Of a DNA stretch of 64,000 nucleotides, positions 42,901 through 52,941 are shown piece by piece (the first letter of the stretch is position 1; the number at the start of each line of letters is the position of its first letter). Source of the stretch: Megaustenia siamemsis (taxonomy: Eukaryota; Mollusca; Gastropoda; Stylommatophora; Ariophantidae); assembly GCA_032433765.1 (NCBI GenBank), contig JAVIAB010000159.1, positions 248,001-312,000 of the forward strand, written 5' to 3'. Position numbers and translations under genes: made by a program. The notes under the pieces were generated by a model that searched no databases, was not told where the DNA came from, and saw nothing but the letters and a program-made list of their open reading frames with translations.

Positions 42901-45900
42901 GAGAACAAAATATGAATATCTGGGATCTGTAGTAACTAACAATGGAGACTGTTAAATTAGAGAACAAAATATGAATATCTGGTATCTGTAGTAACTAACA
43001 ATGGAGACTGTTAGAGAACAAAATATGAATATCTGGGATCTGTAGTAACTAACAATGGAGACTGTTAGATAGAGAACAAAATATGAATATCTGGTATCTG
43101 TAGTAACTAACAATAGAGACTGTTAGAGAACAAAATATGAATATCTGGGATCTGTAGAAACTAACAATGGAGACTGTTAGATAGAGAACAAAATATGAAT
43201 ATCTGGGATCTGTAGTAACTAATAATAGAGACTGTTAGATAGAGAACAAAATATGAATATCTGGGATCTGTAGTAACTAACAATGGAGACTATTAGAGAA
43301 CAAAATATGAATATCTGTATCTGTAGTAACTAATAATAGAGACTGTTAGATAGAGAACAAAATATGAATATCTGGGATCTGTAGTAACTAACAATGGAGA
43401 CTATTAGAGAACAAAATATGAATATCTGGGATCTGTAGTAACTAACAATGGAGACTGTTAGAGAACAAAATATGAATATCTGGGATCTGTAGTAACTAAC
43501 AATGGAGACTGTTAGATAGAGAAGAAAATATGAATATCTGGGATCTGTAGTAACTAACAATGGAGACTGTTAGAGAACAAAATATGAATATCTGGGATCT
43601 GTAGTAACTAACAATAGAGACTGTTAGAGAACAAAATATGAATATCTGGGATCTGTAGTAACTAACAATGGGGACTGTTAGATAGAGAAGAAAATATGAA
43701 TATCTGGGATCTGTAGTAACTAATAATAGAGACTGTTAGATAGAGAACAAAATATGAATATCTGGGATCTGTAGTAACTAATAATAGAGACTGTTAGATA
43801 GAGAAGAAAATATGAATATCTGGGATCTGTAGTAACTAACTATGGAGACTGTTAGAGAACAAAATATGAATATCTGGGATCTGTAGTAACTAACAATGGA
43901 GACTGTTAGAGAACAAAATATGAATATCTGGTATCTGTAGTAACTAACAATGGAGACTGTTAGATAACAAAATATGAATATCTGGGATCTGTAGTAACTA
44001 ACAATAGAGACTGTTAGAGAACAAAATATGAATATCTGGGATCTGTAGTAACTAACAATGGAGACTGTTAGAGAACAAAATATGAATATCTGGGATCTGT
44101 AGCAACTAACAATAGAGACTGTTAGATAGAGAACAAAAAATGAATATCTGGGATCTGTAGTAACTAACAATGGAGACTGTTAGAGAACTAAATATGAATA
44201 TCTGGGATCTGTAGTAACTAACAATGGAGACTGTTAGATAGAGAACAAAATATGAATATCTGGGATCTGTAGTAACTAACAATGGAGACTGTTAGATAGA
44301 GAACAAAATATGAATATCTGGGATCTGTAGTAACTAACAATGGAGACTGTTAGATAGAGAACAAAATATGAATATCTGGGATCTGTAGTAACTAACAATG
44401 GAGACTGTTAGATAGAGAACAAAATATGAATATCTGGGATCTGTAGTAACTAACAATGGAGTCTGTTAGAGAACAAAATATGAATATCTGGGATCTGTGG
44501 TAACTAACAATAGAGACTGGTAGATAGAGAACAAAATAGGAATATCTGGGATCTGTAGTAACTAACAATGGAGATTGTTAGATAGAGAACAAAATATGAA
44601 TATCTGGGATCTGTAGTAACTAACAATAGAGACTGTTAGATAGAGAACAAAATATGAATATCTGGGATCTGTGGTAACTAACAATAGAGACTGTTAGATA
44701 GAGAAGAAAATATGAATATCTGGGATCTGTAGTAACTAACAATGGAGACTGTTAGAGAACAAAATATGAATATCTGGGATCTGTAATAACTAACAATAGA
44801 GACTGTTAGATAGAGATCAAAATATGAATATCTGGGATCTGTAGTAACTAACAATGGTGACTGTTAGAGAACAAAATATGAATATCTGGGATCTGTAGTA
44901 ACTAACAATGGAGACTGTTAGATAGAGAACAAAATATGAATATCTGGGATCTGTAGTAACTAACAATGGAGACTGTTAGAGAACAAAATATGAATATCTG
45001 GGATCTGTAGTAACTAACAATGGAAACTGTTAGAGAACAAAATATGAATATCTGGGATCTGTAGTAACTAACAATGGAGACTGTTAGATAGAGAACAAAA
45101 TATGAATATCTGGTATCTGTAGTAACTAACAATGGAGACTGGTAGATAGAGAACAAAATATGAATATCTGGGATCTGTAGTAACTAACAATGGAGACTGT
45201 TAGAGAACAAAATATGAATATCTGGGATCTGTAGTAACTAACAATAGAGACTGTTAGATAGAGAACAAAATATGAATATCTGGGATCTGTAGTAACTAAC
45301 AATAGAGACTGTTAGATAGAGAACAAAATATGAATATCTGGTATCTGTAGTAACTAACAATAGAGACTGTAGATAGAGAACAAAATATTAATATCTGGGA
45401 TCTGTAGTAACTAACAATGGAGACTGTTAGAGAACAAAATATGAATATCTGGGATTTGTAGTAACTAACAATAGAGACTGTTAGATAGAGAACAAAATAT
45501 GAATATCTGGGATCTGTAGTAACTAACAATAGAGACTGTTAGATAGAGAACAAAATATGAATATCTGGGATCTGTAGTAACTAACAATGGAGACTGTTAG
45601 ATAGAGAACAAAATATGAATATCTGGGATCTGTAGTAACTAACAATGGAGTCTGTTAGAGAACAAAATATGAATATCTGGGATCTGTGGTAACTAACAAT
45701 AGAGACTGGTAGATAGAGAACAAAATATGAATATCTGGGATCTGTAGTAACTAACAATGGAGATTGTTAGATAGAGAACAAAATATGAATATCTGGGATC
45801 TGTAGTAACTAACAATAGAGACTGTTAGATAGAGAACAAAATATGAATATCTGGGATCTGTGGTAACTAACAATAGAGACTGTTAGATAGAGAAGAAAAT

Positions 45901-46750
45901 ATGAATATCTGGGATCTGTAGTAACTAACAATGGAGACTGTTAGAGAACAAAATATGAATATCTGGGATCTGTAATAACTAACAATAGAGACTGTTAGAT
46001 AGAGATCAAAATAGGAATATCTGGGATCTGTAGTAACTAACAATGGAGACTGTTAGAGAACAAAATATGAATATCTGGGATCTGTAGTAACTAACAATGG
46101 AGACTGTTAGATAGAGAACAAAATATGAATATCTGGGATCTGTAGTAACTAACAATGGAGACTGTTAGAGAACAAAATATGAATATCTGGGATCTGTAGT
46201 AACTAACAATGGAAACTGTTAGAGAACAAAATATGAATATCTGGGATCTGTAGTAACTAACAATGGAGACTGTTAGATAGAGAACAAAATATGAATATCT
46301 GGTATCTGTAGTAACTAACAATGGAGACTGGTAGATAGAGAACAAAATATGAATATCTGGGATCTGTAGTAACTAACAATGGAGACTGTTAGAGAACAAA
46401 ATATGAATATCTGGGATCTGTAGTAACTAACAATAGAGACTGTTAGATAGAGAACAAAATATGAATATCTGGGATCTGTAGTAACTAACAATAGAGACTG
46501 TTAGATAGAGAACAAAATATGAATATCTGGTATCTGTAGTAACTAACAATAGAGACTGGTAGATAGAGAACAAAATATTAATATCTGGGATCTGTAGTAA
46601 CTAACAATGGAGACTGTTAGAGAACAAAATATGAATATCTGGGATTTGTAGTAACTAACAATAGAGACTGTTAGATAGAGAACAAAATATGAATATCTGG
46701 GATCTGTAGTAACTAACAATAGAGACTGTTAGATAGAGAACAAAATATGA
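39944..46750 (+). repeat. 54/58-bp array, about 121 units, from RT thumb motif KYEYLGSVVTNNGDC
   Basis: The unit encodes KYEYLGSVVTNNGDC, the F-YLG-xxT-DG-C block after the palm of RTE-type RTs. Two length classes are interleaved: 54 bp (GTTAGAGAAC) and 58 bp (GTTAGATAGAGAAC), differing by a 4-bp TAGA duplication. Variants include GTATCTG against GGATCTG and AATGGAG against AATAGAG. A segment of about 1.19 kb is duplicated (about 44,460-45,560 and 45,650-46,750), and the block at 40,600-40,810 recurs at about 43,350-43,560. Left and right edges are single-copy RT text: LETVTN, then INRKLAIGRQTLNAMKNM. Confidence 0.92.
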
Positions 46751-47110
46751 TCAACAGAAAATTAGCAATAGGAAGACAAACATTGAACGCCATGAAGAAC
46801 ATGCGACACCAGCAAGGCAGCATAATTAAAATTACCAAAACATGTATCTTCACGATATCAACATACAGCTGTTAATCATGGACAATCTCGCAAACAGCAA
46901 GGAAGAAAATCGGTTCACAGAAACACAATGCTATAGAAACATCCTTGAGATACCTTGGATAATGAAAAAGAGCAATGAAGAAATATTAAAAGATTTCAAC
47001 AAAAAAAACACTATAAGTTGTAATAGTTATAAACACCATTCTACAGAGGACATTAAAATACTGTGGCCACGTCAAAAGACACAGCGGGCTGGAAAGAACA
47101 ATATTGGAAG
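46751..47110 (+). pseudogene. RT C-terminal region (INRKLAIGRQ to ILEGVV), single copy
   Basis: About 360 bp. Frames in succession read INRKLAIGRQTLNAMKNM, KITKTCIFTISTYSC then SWTI, CYRNILEIPWIMKKSNEEIL, YCGHVKRHSGLERTILEGVV. These match the thumb and tail of RTE-like LINEs: EIxRRL-GR, YGCESWT, PWT-R-SNE-IL, and FGH-R-LE-I--G. Several frameshifts and stops. It lies exactly between the 54/58-bp and 40-bp arrays. Confidence 0.85.
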
Positions 47111-47310
47111 GCGTGGTTCCGGGGTGACACATCAGGGGCAGACCAAGAAGGCGTGGTTCCTGGGTGACACATCAGGGGCAGACCAAGAAGGCGTGGCTCC
47201 TGGGGGACACATCAGGGGCAGACCAAGAAGGCGTGGTTCCTGGGTGACACATCAGGGGCAGACCAAGAAGGCGTGGTTCCTGGGTGACACATCAGGGGCA
47301 GACCAAGAAG
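47111..47310 (+). repeat. 40-bp array, 5 exact units, from LINE tail HIRGRPRR
   Basis: Five units of exactly 40 bp start at 47111, 47151, 47191, 47231 and 47271, each beginning GCGTGG. The LINE frame reads GVVPG, a stop, HIRGRPRR. The array is followed by GRPRRRWLQDFKETL, the Gly-Arg-rich W motif typical of LINE C-termini. Only the third unit shows clear substitutions, so the expansion looks recent. Confidence 0.88.
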
Positions 47311-47364
47311 AAGGTGGCTTCAAGACTTCAAGGAGACCTTGAACATGACAATAGAAGAAGTTGG
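47311..47364 (+). pseudogene. LINE tail spacer RRWLQDFKETLNMTIEEVG
   Basis: 54 bp, open, reading RRRWLQDFKETLNMTIEEVG. This is the connection expected between the RPRRRW motif and the DR-WR end motif of RTE-type LINEs. It joins the 40-bp and 61-bp arrays with no extra sequence. Confidence 0.8.
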
Positions 47365-48214
47365 AGATCTGGCTAGAGACAGAGATTCTTTCAGATGGGG
47401 TATGTTAAATGCAATGTTCTGTGGAAGATCTGATTAGAGACACAGATTATTACAGACGTGTTGTGGTGAATGCAACGTTCTGTAGGAGATCTGACTAGAG
47501 ACATAGATTATTACAGACGTGTTGTGGTGAATGCAACATTCTGTGGAAGATCTGACTAGAGACACAGATTATTACAGATGGGCTGTGGTGAATGTAACGT
47601 TCTGTAGGAGATCTGATTAGAGACATAGATTATTACAGACGTGTTGTGGTGAATGCAACGTTCTGTAGGAGATCTGACTAGAGACACAGATTATTACAGA
47701 TGGGCTGTGGTGAATGTAATGTTCTGTAGGAGATCTGACTAGAGACATAGATTATTACAGACGTGTTGTGGTGAATGCAACGTTCTGTGGAAGATCTGAC
47801 TAGAGACACAGATTATTACAGATGGGCTGTGGTGAATGTAATGTTCTGTAGGAGATCTGACTAGAGACATAGATTATTACAGATGGGCTGTGGTGAATGC
47901 AACGTTCTGTAGGAGATCTGACTAGAGACATAGATTATTACAGACGTGTTGTGGTGAATGCAACGTTCTGTGGAAGATCTGACTAGAGACACAGATTATT
48001 ACAGACGTGTTGTGGTGAATGCAACGTTCTGTGGAAGATCTGATTAGAGACACAGATTATTACAGACGTGTTGTGGTGAATGCAACGTTCTGTAGGAGAT
48101 CTGATTAGAGACACAGATTATTACAGACGTGTTGTGGTGAATGCAACGTTCTGTAGGAGATCTGACTAGAGACATAGATTATTTCAGATGGGCTGTGGTG
48201 AATGCAACACTTCC
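47365..48214 (+). repeat. 61-bp array, 14 units, from LINE tail DLARDRDSFRW
   Basis: The first unit reads GDLARDRDSFRWGMLNAMFC and the last reads TRDIDYFRWAVVNATLPNMR. Inner units encode a drifted DLTRD-DYYRRVVVNATFC, the DR-xWR-xV C-terminal motif of RTE-like LINEs. Variants (GGAAGATCTGATT, GGAGATCTGACT, ACGTGTTGTGG, GGGCTGTGG) alternate in pairs. Because 61 is not a multiple of three, no frame runs through. Confidence 0.88.
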
Positions 48215-48248
48215 CAATATGCGATCTGATGCTAGGGCGATATTTTAG
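48215..48248 (+). pseudogene. End of the LINE reading frame
   Basis: After the last 61-bp unit the frame reads NMRSDARAIF and stops at TAG 48,246-48,248. This marks the end of recognisable LINE coding text; what follows may be its 3' untranslated region. Confidence 0.65.
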
Positions 48249-49319
48249 GTTGTGAACCTTCATCGCTGACTCCATGCGTCTGCGCCAAATCTGGTAAAGA
48301 CTTTAATGTGGGTAGAAGTGCCCCAATAATCGCTGTCCCAACAAAAGGAGTCAGGCGTCACTTCAGTGAAACACTCGATCCTACCGCAGACCAGCTGGTG
48401 ACAATTGAACACAGATCACAAATCCCGTCCCAACCCAAAGCCGGGACGAGGTACCGTTCCCAAACACCCCATGGCCAGTCACCTGCAGCAATATCTCAAC
48501 GCGGAGAAGCCGAAACCATGTTCATTCGTCAGGTGAATGTGACTGGACTCTTGCTACCTCCACAAACGAAAAACCAAACCGGAAAGAATCACTTCGGACC
48601 ACAACAAAATGCCATTAGTTCTAAAACTGTTTACAACAGTTAGTCTAAAGCGGCCATCTGTGGCCGCCGCACCAACCGGAAGTCCGCCTACCAGATATGA
48701 CAACATGCAACAGTATAACTCAATAGATGAGGTTGCTCTAAATGTCCATGTTTCTGGACCATATAAAAAAGTTGAGTAAATAAAACATTTACAATTTGTA
48801 GTTTTAGTTCTGATGCTATCTGATTTTAAATGAATATATTTTTTCATGTTGTTAAAATTGACTTTTGCCATTCCTATTCGTTTGTTTCTTTGCTGATGTT
48901 TTATCGTTTGCCAACTCGGAATGCTGATCTAATGTTTTACAATCTTATCGCTAATTTTCTCTTTATTTTTTATCTTGCATACAGTAGCTTGATGACGATC
49001 GGGTGTCACCTGTAGCACATGACGCTCCCCACAGGACTAGGTGGCTGTGGAGTCCCCATTAACCTTCGTTAGCTGAAGATATTAAGTTGTATTTTGACAT
49101 AATTATGCTAGGCAATATATGAAGGTAGTTTGCCTTTCATTTCCTTTTTGGCAGTGACTGTACTAGTCTGAGAGCTCATCCATTGTATCTATACATGAGA
49201 TCCTCTACTTCCTATCACGGAGTAGGGACCATAACCGTCACTACCTGTCGGATGCTTGTACAACACCATCCACCACCTACTCCAATGGCTTCACGAAACC
49301 CTGATAGGGGGCTAAACGG
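48249..49319. other. Unassigned interval; possible LINE 3' region and a hairpin
   Basis: No gene is recognised apart from a short reverse-strand LINE scrap at 48,706-48,871. An open frame at 48,308-48,643 (111 codons, plus) is proline- and threonine-rich and matches no family I know. A perfect palindrome GCGGCCATCTGTGGCCGC lies at 48,650-48,667. The stretch 49,020-49,319 has ordinary composition and shows nothing recognisable. Confidence 0.4.
48706..48871 (-). pseudogene. Reverse-strand LINE C-terminal scrap (STFLYGPETWT)
   Basis: Reading the minus strand from 48,871: a short lead with IRTKTTNCKCFIYSTFLYG, then PETWTFRATSS. Known: S-LLYG-E-WT is the standard thumb-tail motif of APE-type LINEs. 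It is too short to assign a clade. Its orientation is opposite to the inflated LINE just upstream, so it is a separate insertion or a rearranged piece. Confidence 0.55.
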
Positions 49320-49684
49320 GAAATAATAAATATGCTGGATGAATTAAAAATTGATGGCAAAGATCTGCGAATCATAAAAAACATGTACTGACAACAAACA
49401 GCAGCTATAAGAATTAGCAACCAAACAGGACAATCCCAGTACATAAAACAAGGAGTCAGACAAGGCTGTGTTCTGTCGCCGGATTTATTTTCACTTTACA
49501 ACAAACATATTATGAGATCAAAAGTAGACAAAAAATAATTGACATCAACGGTCACAACATAAACAATTTGCGATATGCGGATGACACAGTCTTAATAGCA
49601 GAGACAGAGAATGATCTACAAGAAATGATAGACATAATAGTAAAAGAAAGCAACAAGAAAGGTCTATATATGTCATACGTGTAA
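49320..49684 (+). mobile_element. RTE-like LINE fragment (RT palm, YADD intact), broken on the right
   Basis: Reads EIINMLDELKIDGKDLRI, then QQTAAIRISNQTGQS, GVRQGCVLSPDLFSLYN, and after a one-base slip INNLRYADDTVLIAETENDL. These are RT motifs B and C with the catalytic YADD preserved. It aligns at roughly 90% by eye with the reverse complement of 59,100-59,610, so the two are copies of one family in inverted orientation. At about 49,684 the text stops mid-motif (KKGLYMS) and I-type endonuclease begins: a second LINE inserted here, or its 5' truncation joined here. Confidence 0.85.
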
Positions 49685-49689
49685 CTCTA

Positions 49690-50364
49690 TTTGGTGACAG
49701 GACAGTAGGTACTCCTGGATTTCATTGTTTGTACAATAGACGTCACCTTGGGCAGGCCATCCTTGTGCCCAACAATGTGGTGGCAGCTAAGGTTGATATG
49801 TCTGTGTGGAACAATGCAGAATTGCAGGTACATGCGGTTAGGGTGCAGACCCCAGTTCATTTCGTGATTGTTAATGTGTATGCCTGTAATGGGAAGGTGA
49901 ACACACAACAATGGCAGAATCTCTTCGAGTTCGATGAAGAGAACGTCATTTTCTGCGGAGACTTTAATGTTAGAGGAAACCAGTGGGGTAACGCCATAAC
50001 CAACAAGCAGGGAGAAGACCTAGAGAACGCACTGGTGTCGGCCGATTTAGTGTGCTTGAATGATGGAAGGGCAACACGAATGGCCACTCGAACAGGGGAC
50101 TCTGATAGTGTCATAGACCTGGCACTGGTGTCTTCCACCTTCGCACCGGTTTGCAGGTGGAGTGCACTGGGGTTCCACGGAAGTGATCACTATCCATGTG
50201 TCCTCCTAATTGAGAAAAGCAGAAATAGAAACCAGAAAAGAAAGCTTCACACATTCAACTATGAGAAAACAGACCAGGACGTCATTAGCAAAATCAGACA
50301 TAGGAAACAGAGCACCCTCGTAGGAGGCAGGAGAGATGGACGCAGCCACCCTGGTGGAACGTAG
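49690..50364 (+). pseudogene. APE endonuclease domain (C-terminal two thirds) of the I-type LINE
   Basis: Reads HFVIVNVYACNGKV, then ENVIFCGDFNVRGNQWG (the GDFN strand with its catalytic D), later SVIDLALVSSTFAP, and GSDHYPCVLLIEK with the SDH catalytic pair. The N-terminal EN motifs (first N and E of the active site) are missing, so the nuclease cannot be active. After HPGGT at 50,364 the frame shifts; the neighbouring frame continues PPWWNVEVEEAWRYKR, the WW-xE-A-R linker typical of LINE proteins after EN. Confidence 0.85.
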
Positions 50365-50450
50365 AAGTAGAGGAAGCTTGGCGGTACAAGAGATAAAAGG
50401 CCAAGACATGGCAGAAAGCCAGAAAGAATGGAAGAACACAACCTGAGCTC

Positions 50451-51803
50451 TTGAAGCGTCTGAAAGAAGAGGTCGACCAAAAAATGAAGCACTTTAAACT
50501 ATGTGCTAAGCAGGCTAAGAATGCCAAATGGGATGACTTCTGTAAAAAATCGCTAGCCAAATTCTGGCGCCTTCATCAGAGCATGAATGGCACAACACGA
50601 CACAGAGGTATACCAGACTTTCAGAGCACAGGCCGGATATGGCACAAATCTGATGAGAGCAAAGGGAAGGCCCTGCTAGCCCGCTACATTGAGCAGACGG
50701 AACAAAGAAATGAGGCTGTAAGAATGAGGATACGGGGATCGCTGTCAAAATTGTGTAAGGATGTAGGGCTGGAAGAAGATCTCACAATCACAACCGATGC
50801 CATTCGGACAACACTTAAAAGGTCACACAACACTGCTCCTGGTCCAGATGGTATTCGGTACGATGACATAGGCGATTTAGCTGACGACGACTTGACAAAA
50901 CTGGCCAAAGAGTTTAATGCCAATATTCGGAGTGGCCAGATTAAGGAGGAGTGGCTACACAGCTACTTACTACCGCTACCGAAGCCAAACAAGGACCATT
51001 CTCAGATCAGTGCCTACAGAATCATCACAATGCAGAACACTGCGGGCAAGCTGCTGGAGAAAATAGTTGCCCGTGCCCTCACCTGTCACCTTGAACAGAA
51101 ACGCGTATTCCCACCCACACTCGGAGGTTATAGATATAACAAAGAGACATGGCTCAATGCGGCAGTCTTTGCCTATGACGTCTTCGAAGGCTTCCACAGA
51201 CGAGAGGAGACATGTGCTGCTGCTATAGATCTGGAGGATGCATACTACAGGGTAGCATTTCAATATCTCATGCATATGCTCCTCAAACTGGCGGTGCACC
51301 CCTTACTCATTAGATGGATCGCCGCGGCACTGTTTCAGAGGAAGGTGATACTCAGATGTTGAAGTTGGTCTTCCGAGCCAACATCCATTTGTCCTGGGCT
51401 GCCACAAGGCTCACCATTGTCACCAGTTCTATTTAACGTGTACACAATAACGATCACGGAACAACAGCTGGATGGGAGGGGAAGAACTATGACGTTTGCT
51501 GATGATATTCTGGTATATTGACAGGGAAGAGACAGACGGGGAATCGCCTCCACAATACAAGACGAACTCGATCGCATTTCTTCCTGGTGTGGGGTTTCAG
51601 GTGCCTTGGTTAATCCTAATAAAGCATCAGTTTCATGGTTCTCCCTTAACAATCATATCGTTCATACGGCCACACCGGTAGTACGAATAGGAGTTGATGA
51701 GGTGACCAGGGACAAGTTGATGACATACTTCGGAGTTAAATTTGATCGCAGCCTGTGTTTTCGGGACCACGTTGAACATGTGATAACAAAATCCCCGCCT
51801 TGA
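50451..51803 (+). pseudogene. Reverse transcriptase domain of the I-type LINE
   Basis: From 50,451 to 51,362 one frame carries KFWRLHQSMNG, NTAPGPDGIRYDDI, LPLPKPNKDHSQISAYRI, LEKIVARAL and CAAAIDLEDAYYRV (motif A, catalytic D). After a frame change GLPQGSPLSPVLFNVYT (motif B) and TMTFADDILVY (motif C, FADD) follow, then a TGA at about 51,521 and a further frame with ISSWCGVSGALVNPNKA and YFGVKFDRSL. All three catalytic Asp positions are present, split over two frames. Known: this is the polymerase for target-primed reverse transcription. Degenerate. Confidence 0.88.
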
Positions 51804-52084
51804 ATGTCATGGCAGCTGCCAACACGAGCAGAGGCTACTTACTCTTCTGTTCCAGGGATTAGTCCTCGCACCAAACGAGTATGCCCTGGCAATTCTTACT
51901 GTCAGTACGACTCAAATTGATAGGCTGGAGAAAATACAAAATGAAGCCATGCGCATTATCCTGGGATGTACAAGGGACACTCCCTGTGTAGCAAAGAGAT
52001 ATCTTCTTGACTTTCCAATTATGGATGACAGAATCAAGATCTGGAGAGCACGAGCATACCTGAAGTACAGATACAGAACATCCA

Positions 52085-52863
52085 TTGCACTATGTGCTCA
52101 ACACAGTGAAAGATGCCAGGCTAAAAAGAAGCAAATCATGGGTGGGCCGAGCAGAAGATGTCATCAAACAGGTCTGTGGGCTTACCAATATCAGCATTGG
52201 TGAGGAGTGGATACCGGTGCCTACGTCAGTCAAGGGGACTTTCTCGTGTATTGTCACACTCGACAGGAAAAGTGGGGAACAGAACCTGGTCGTGGTTATT
52301 GCTGAGGTCAACAGTCTCATCTGCGATAACACCGATGAGAAAGATGCAGTAATCTATACAGACGGATCTGTAAGACGACACCAAAGAAGTGCATGGGCAT
52401 TTACAGCACGCTCGGCAGGCAGAATAGTCAAAGAAGACAGTGGTGCATACGTCATGACCACGAGTAGCATGACAATGGAGGTGATGGCAGTGACCAAGGC
52501 ATTCAAATGGTTAGAGTCACAAGACTACACCCACGCATGTATACTGAGTGATTCGATGAGCATGATAAAAAAAGTGGAGGCGGGCTCTGTACGCACGCAA
52601 TGGGTAGAGTCGTTGCAGAAATCCAAAATACGTAAGGTCACCTTTGTCTATGTCCCTGGACATGCGGGAGTACGGGGAAATGACAAGTGCGGACAGGTTG
52701 GCTAGCTGCGCTGTCGTTGAGGACGGGCAACCAATGGATCGGGCGGACATCATCAATGCCCTCCGAGATGTGGGAAGAGCACAGTACTTCGACAAACACA
52801 GATCCACGTCAATTTTTCGGATGATGGAAATGGGAGTTAAGATGGGCACAGCCAGTGGGTGAT
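52085..52863 (+). pseudogene. RNase H domain of the I-type LINE
   Basis: Reads AVIYTDGSVRRHQRSAWAF (first catalytic D), MTMEVMAVTKAFKWL (E), CILSDSMSMIKKV (second D), and FVYVPGHAGVRGNDK. A one-base slip then moves to a second frame, with ADRLASCAVVEDGQP carrying the last catalytic Asp. All four RNase H1 catalytic positions can be placed. The C-terminal frame ends IFRMMEMGVKMGTASG at 52,862. The upstream part of the ORF (52,085-52,330) matches the spacer between RT thumb and RNase H. Confidence 0.85.
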
Positions 52864-52941
52864 GTATGTTATGAATTATTGGTAGACATTATTGTATGTG
52901 CGATCAATATTCATAATGGCAGCATCGTTATCTGTAATGAA

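Larger units (their letters stand above)
1..48248 (+). mobile_element. RTE/CFDP2-like LINE inflated at eight points into tandem arrays
   Basis: Seen: plus-strand translation of the array units and of the single-copy stretches between them gives, in order, an APE endonuclease C-terminal part, the EN-RT linker, reverse transcriptase motifs, thumb and C-terminal tail, ending at TAG 48,246-48,248. Array units are 40/42, 76, 51, 56, 68, 54/58, 40 and 61 bp. Single-copy spacers add up to about 1.8 kb; with one unit of each array the parent stretch would be about 2.25 kb or 750 codons. Known: RTE-type LINEs carry one APE-RT polyprotein with NQID and SDH in EN and FxxD and YADD in RT. Inferred: a single element was expanded in place at eight sites. 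Frameshifts and stops are abundant, so it encodes no working enzyme. The 5' end lies outside the window. An alternative is an assembly artefact, but the strict collinearity needs a real LINE template. Confidence 0.8.
49685..52863 (+). mobile_element. I-superfamily LINE with EN, RT and RNase H, 5' truncated and frameshifted
   Basis: Domain order APE endonuclease, reverse transcriptase, RNase H, on one strand over about 3.2 kb. Known: LINEs with RNase H after RT belong mainly to the I superfamily (I, Nimb, Ingi and relatives). The N-terminal third of EN is missing, and at least four frame changes or stops (near 50,350, 51,360, 51,525 and 52,690) disable it. The coding text ends in an open C-terminal frame at 52,863, and the 39-bp satellite starts about 80 bp later. 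It interrupts the RTE-like fragment on its left and is therefore the younger of the two. Confidence 0.85.

Noticed and set aside
48308..48643. 111-codon plus-strand frame as a gene
   Set aside because: No recognised domain, no splice or promoter context, and it lies between LINE fragments.
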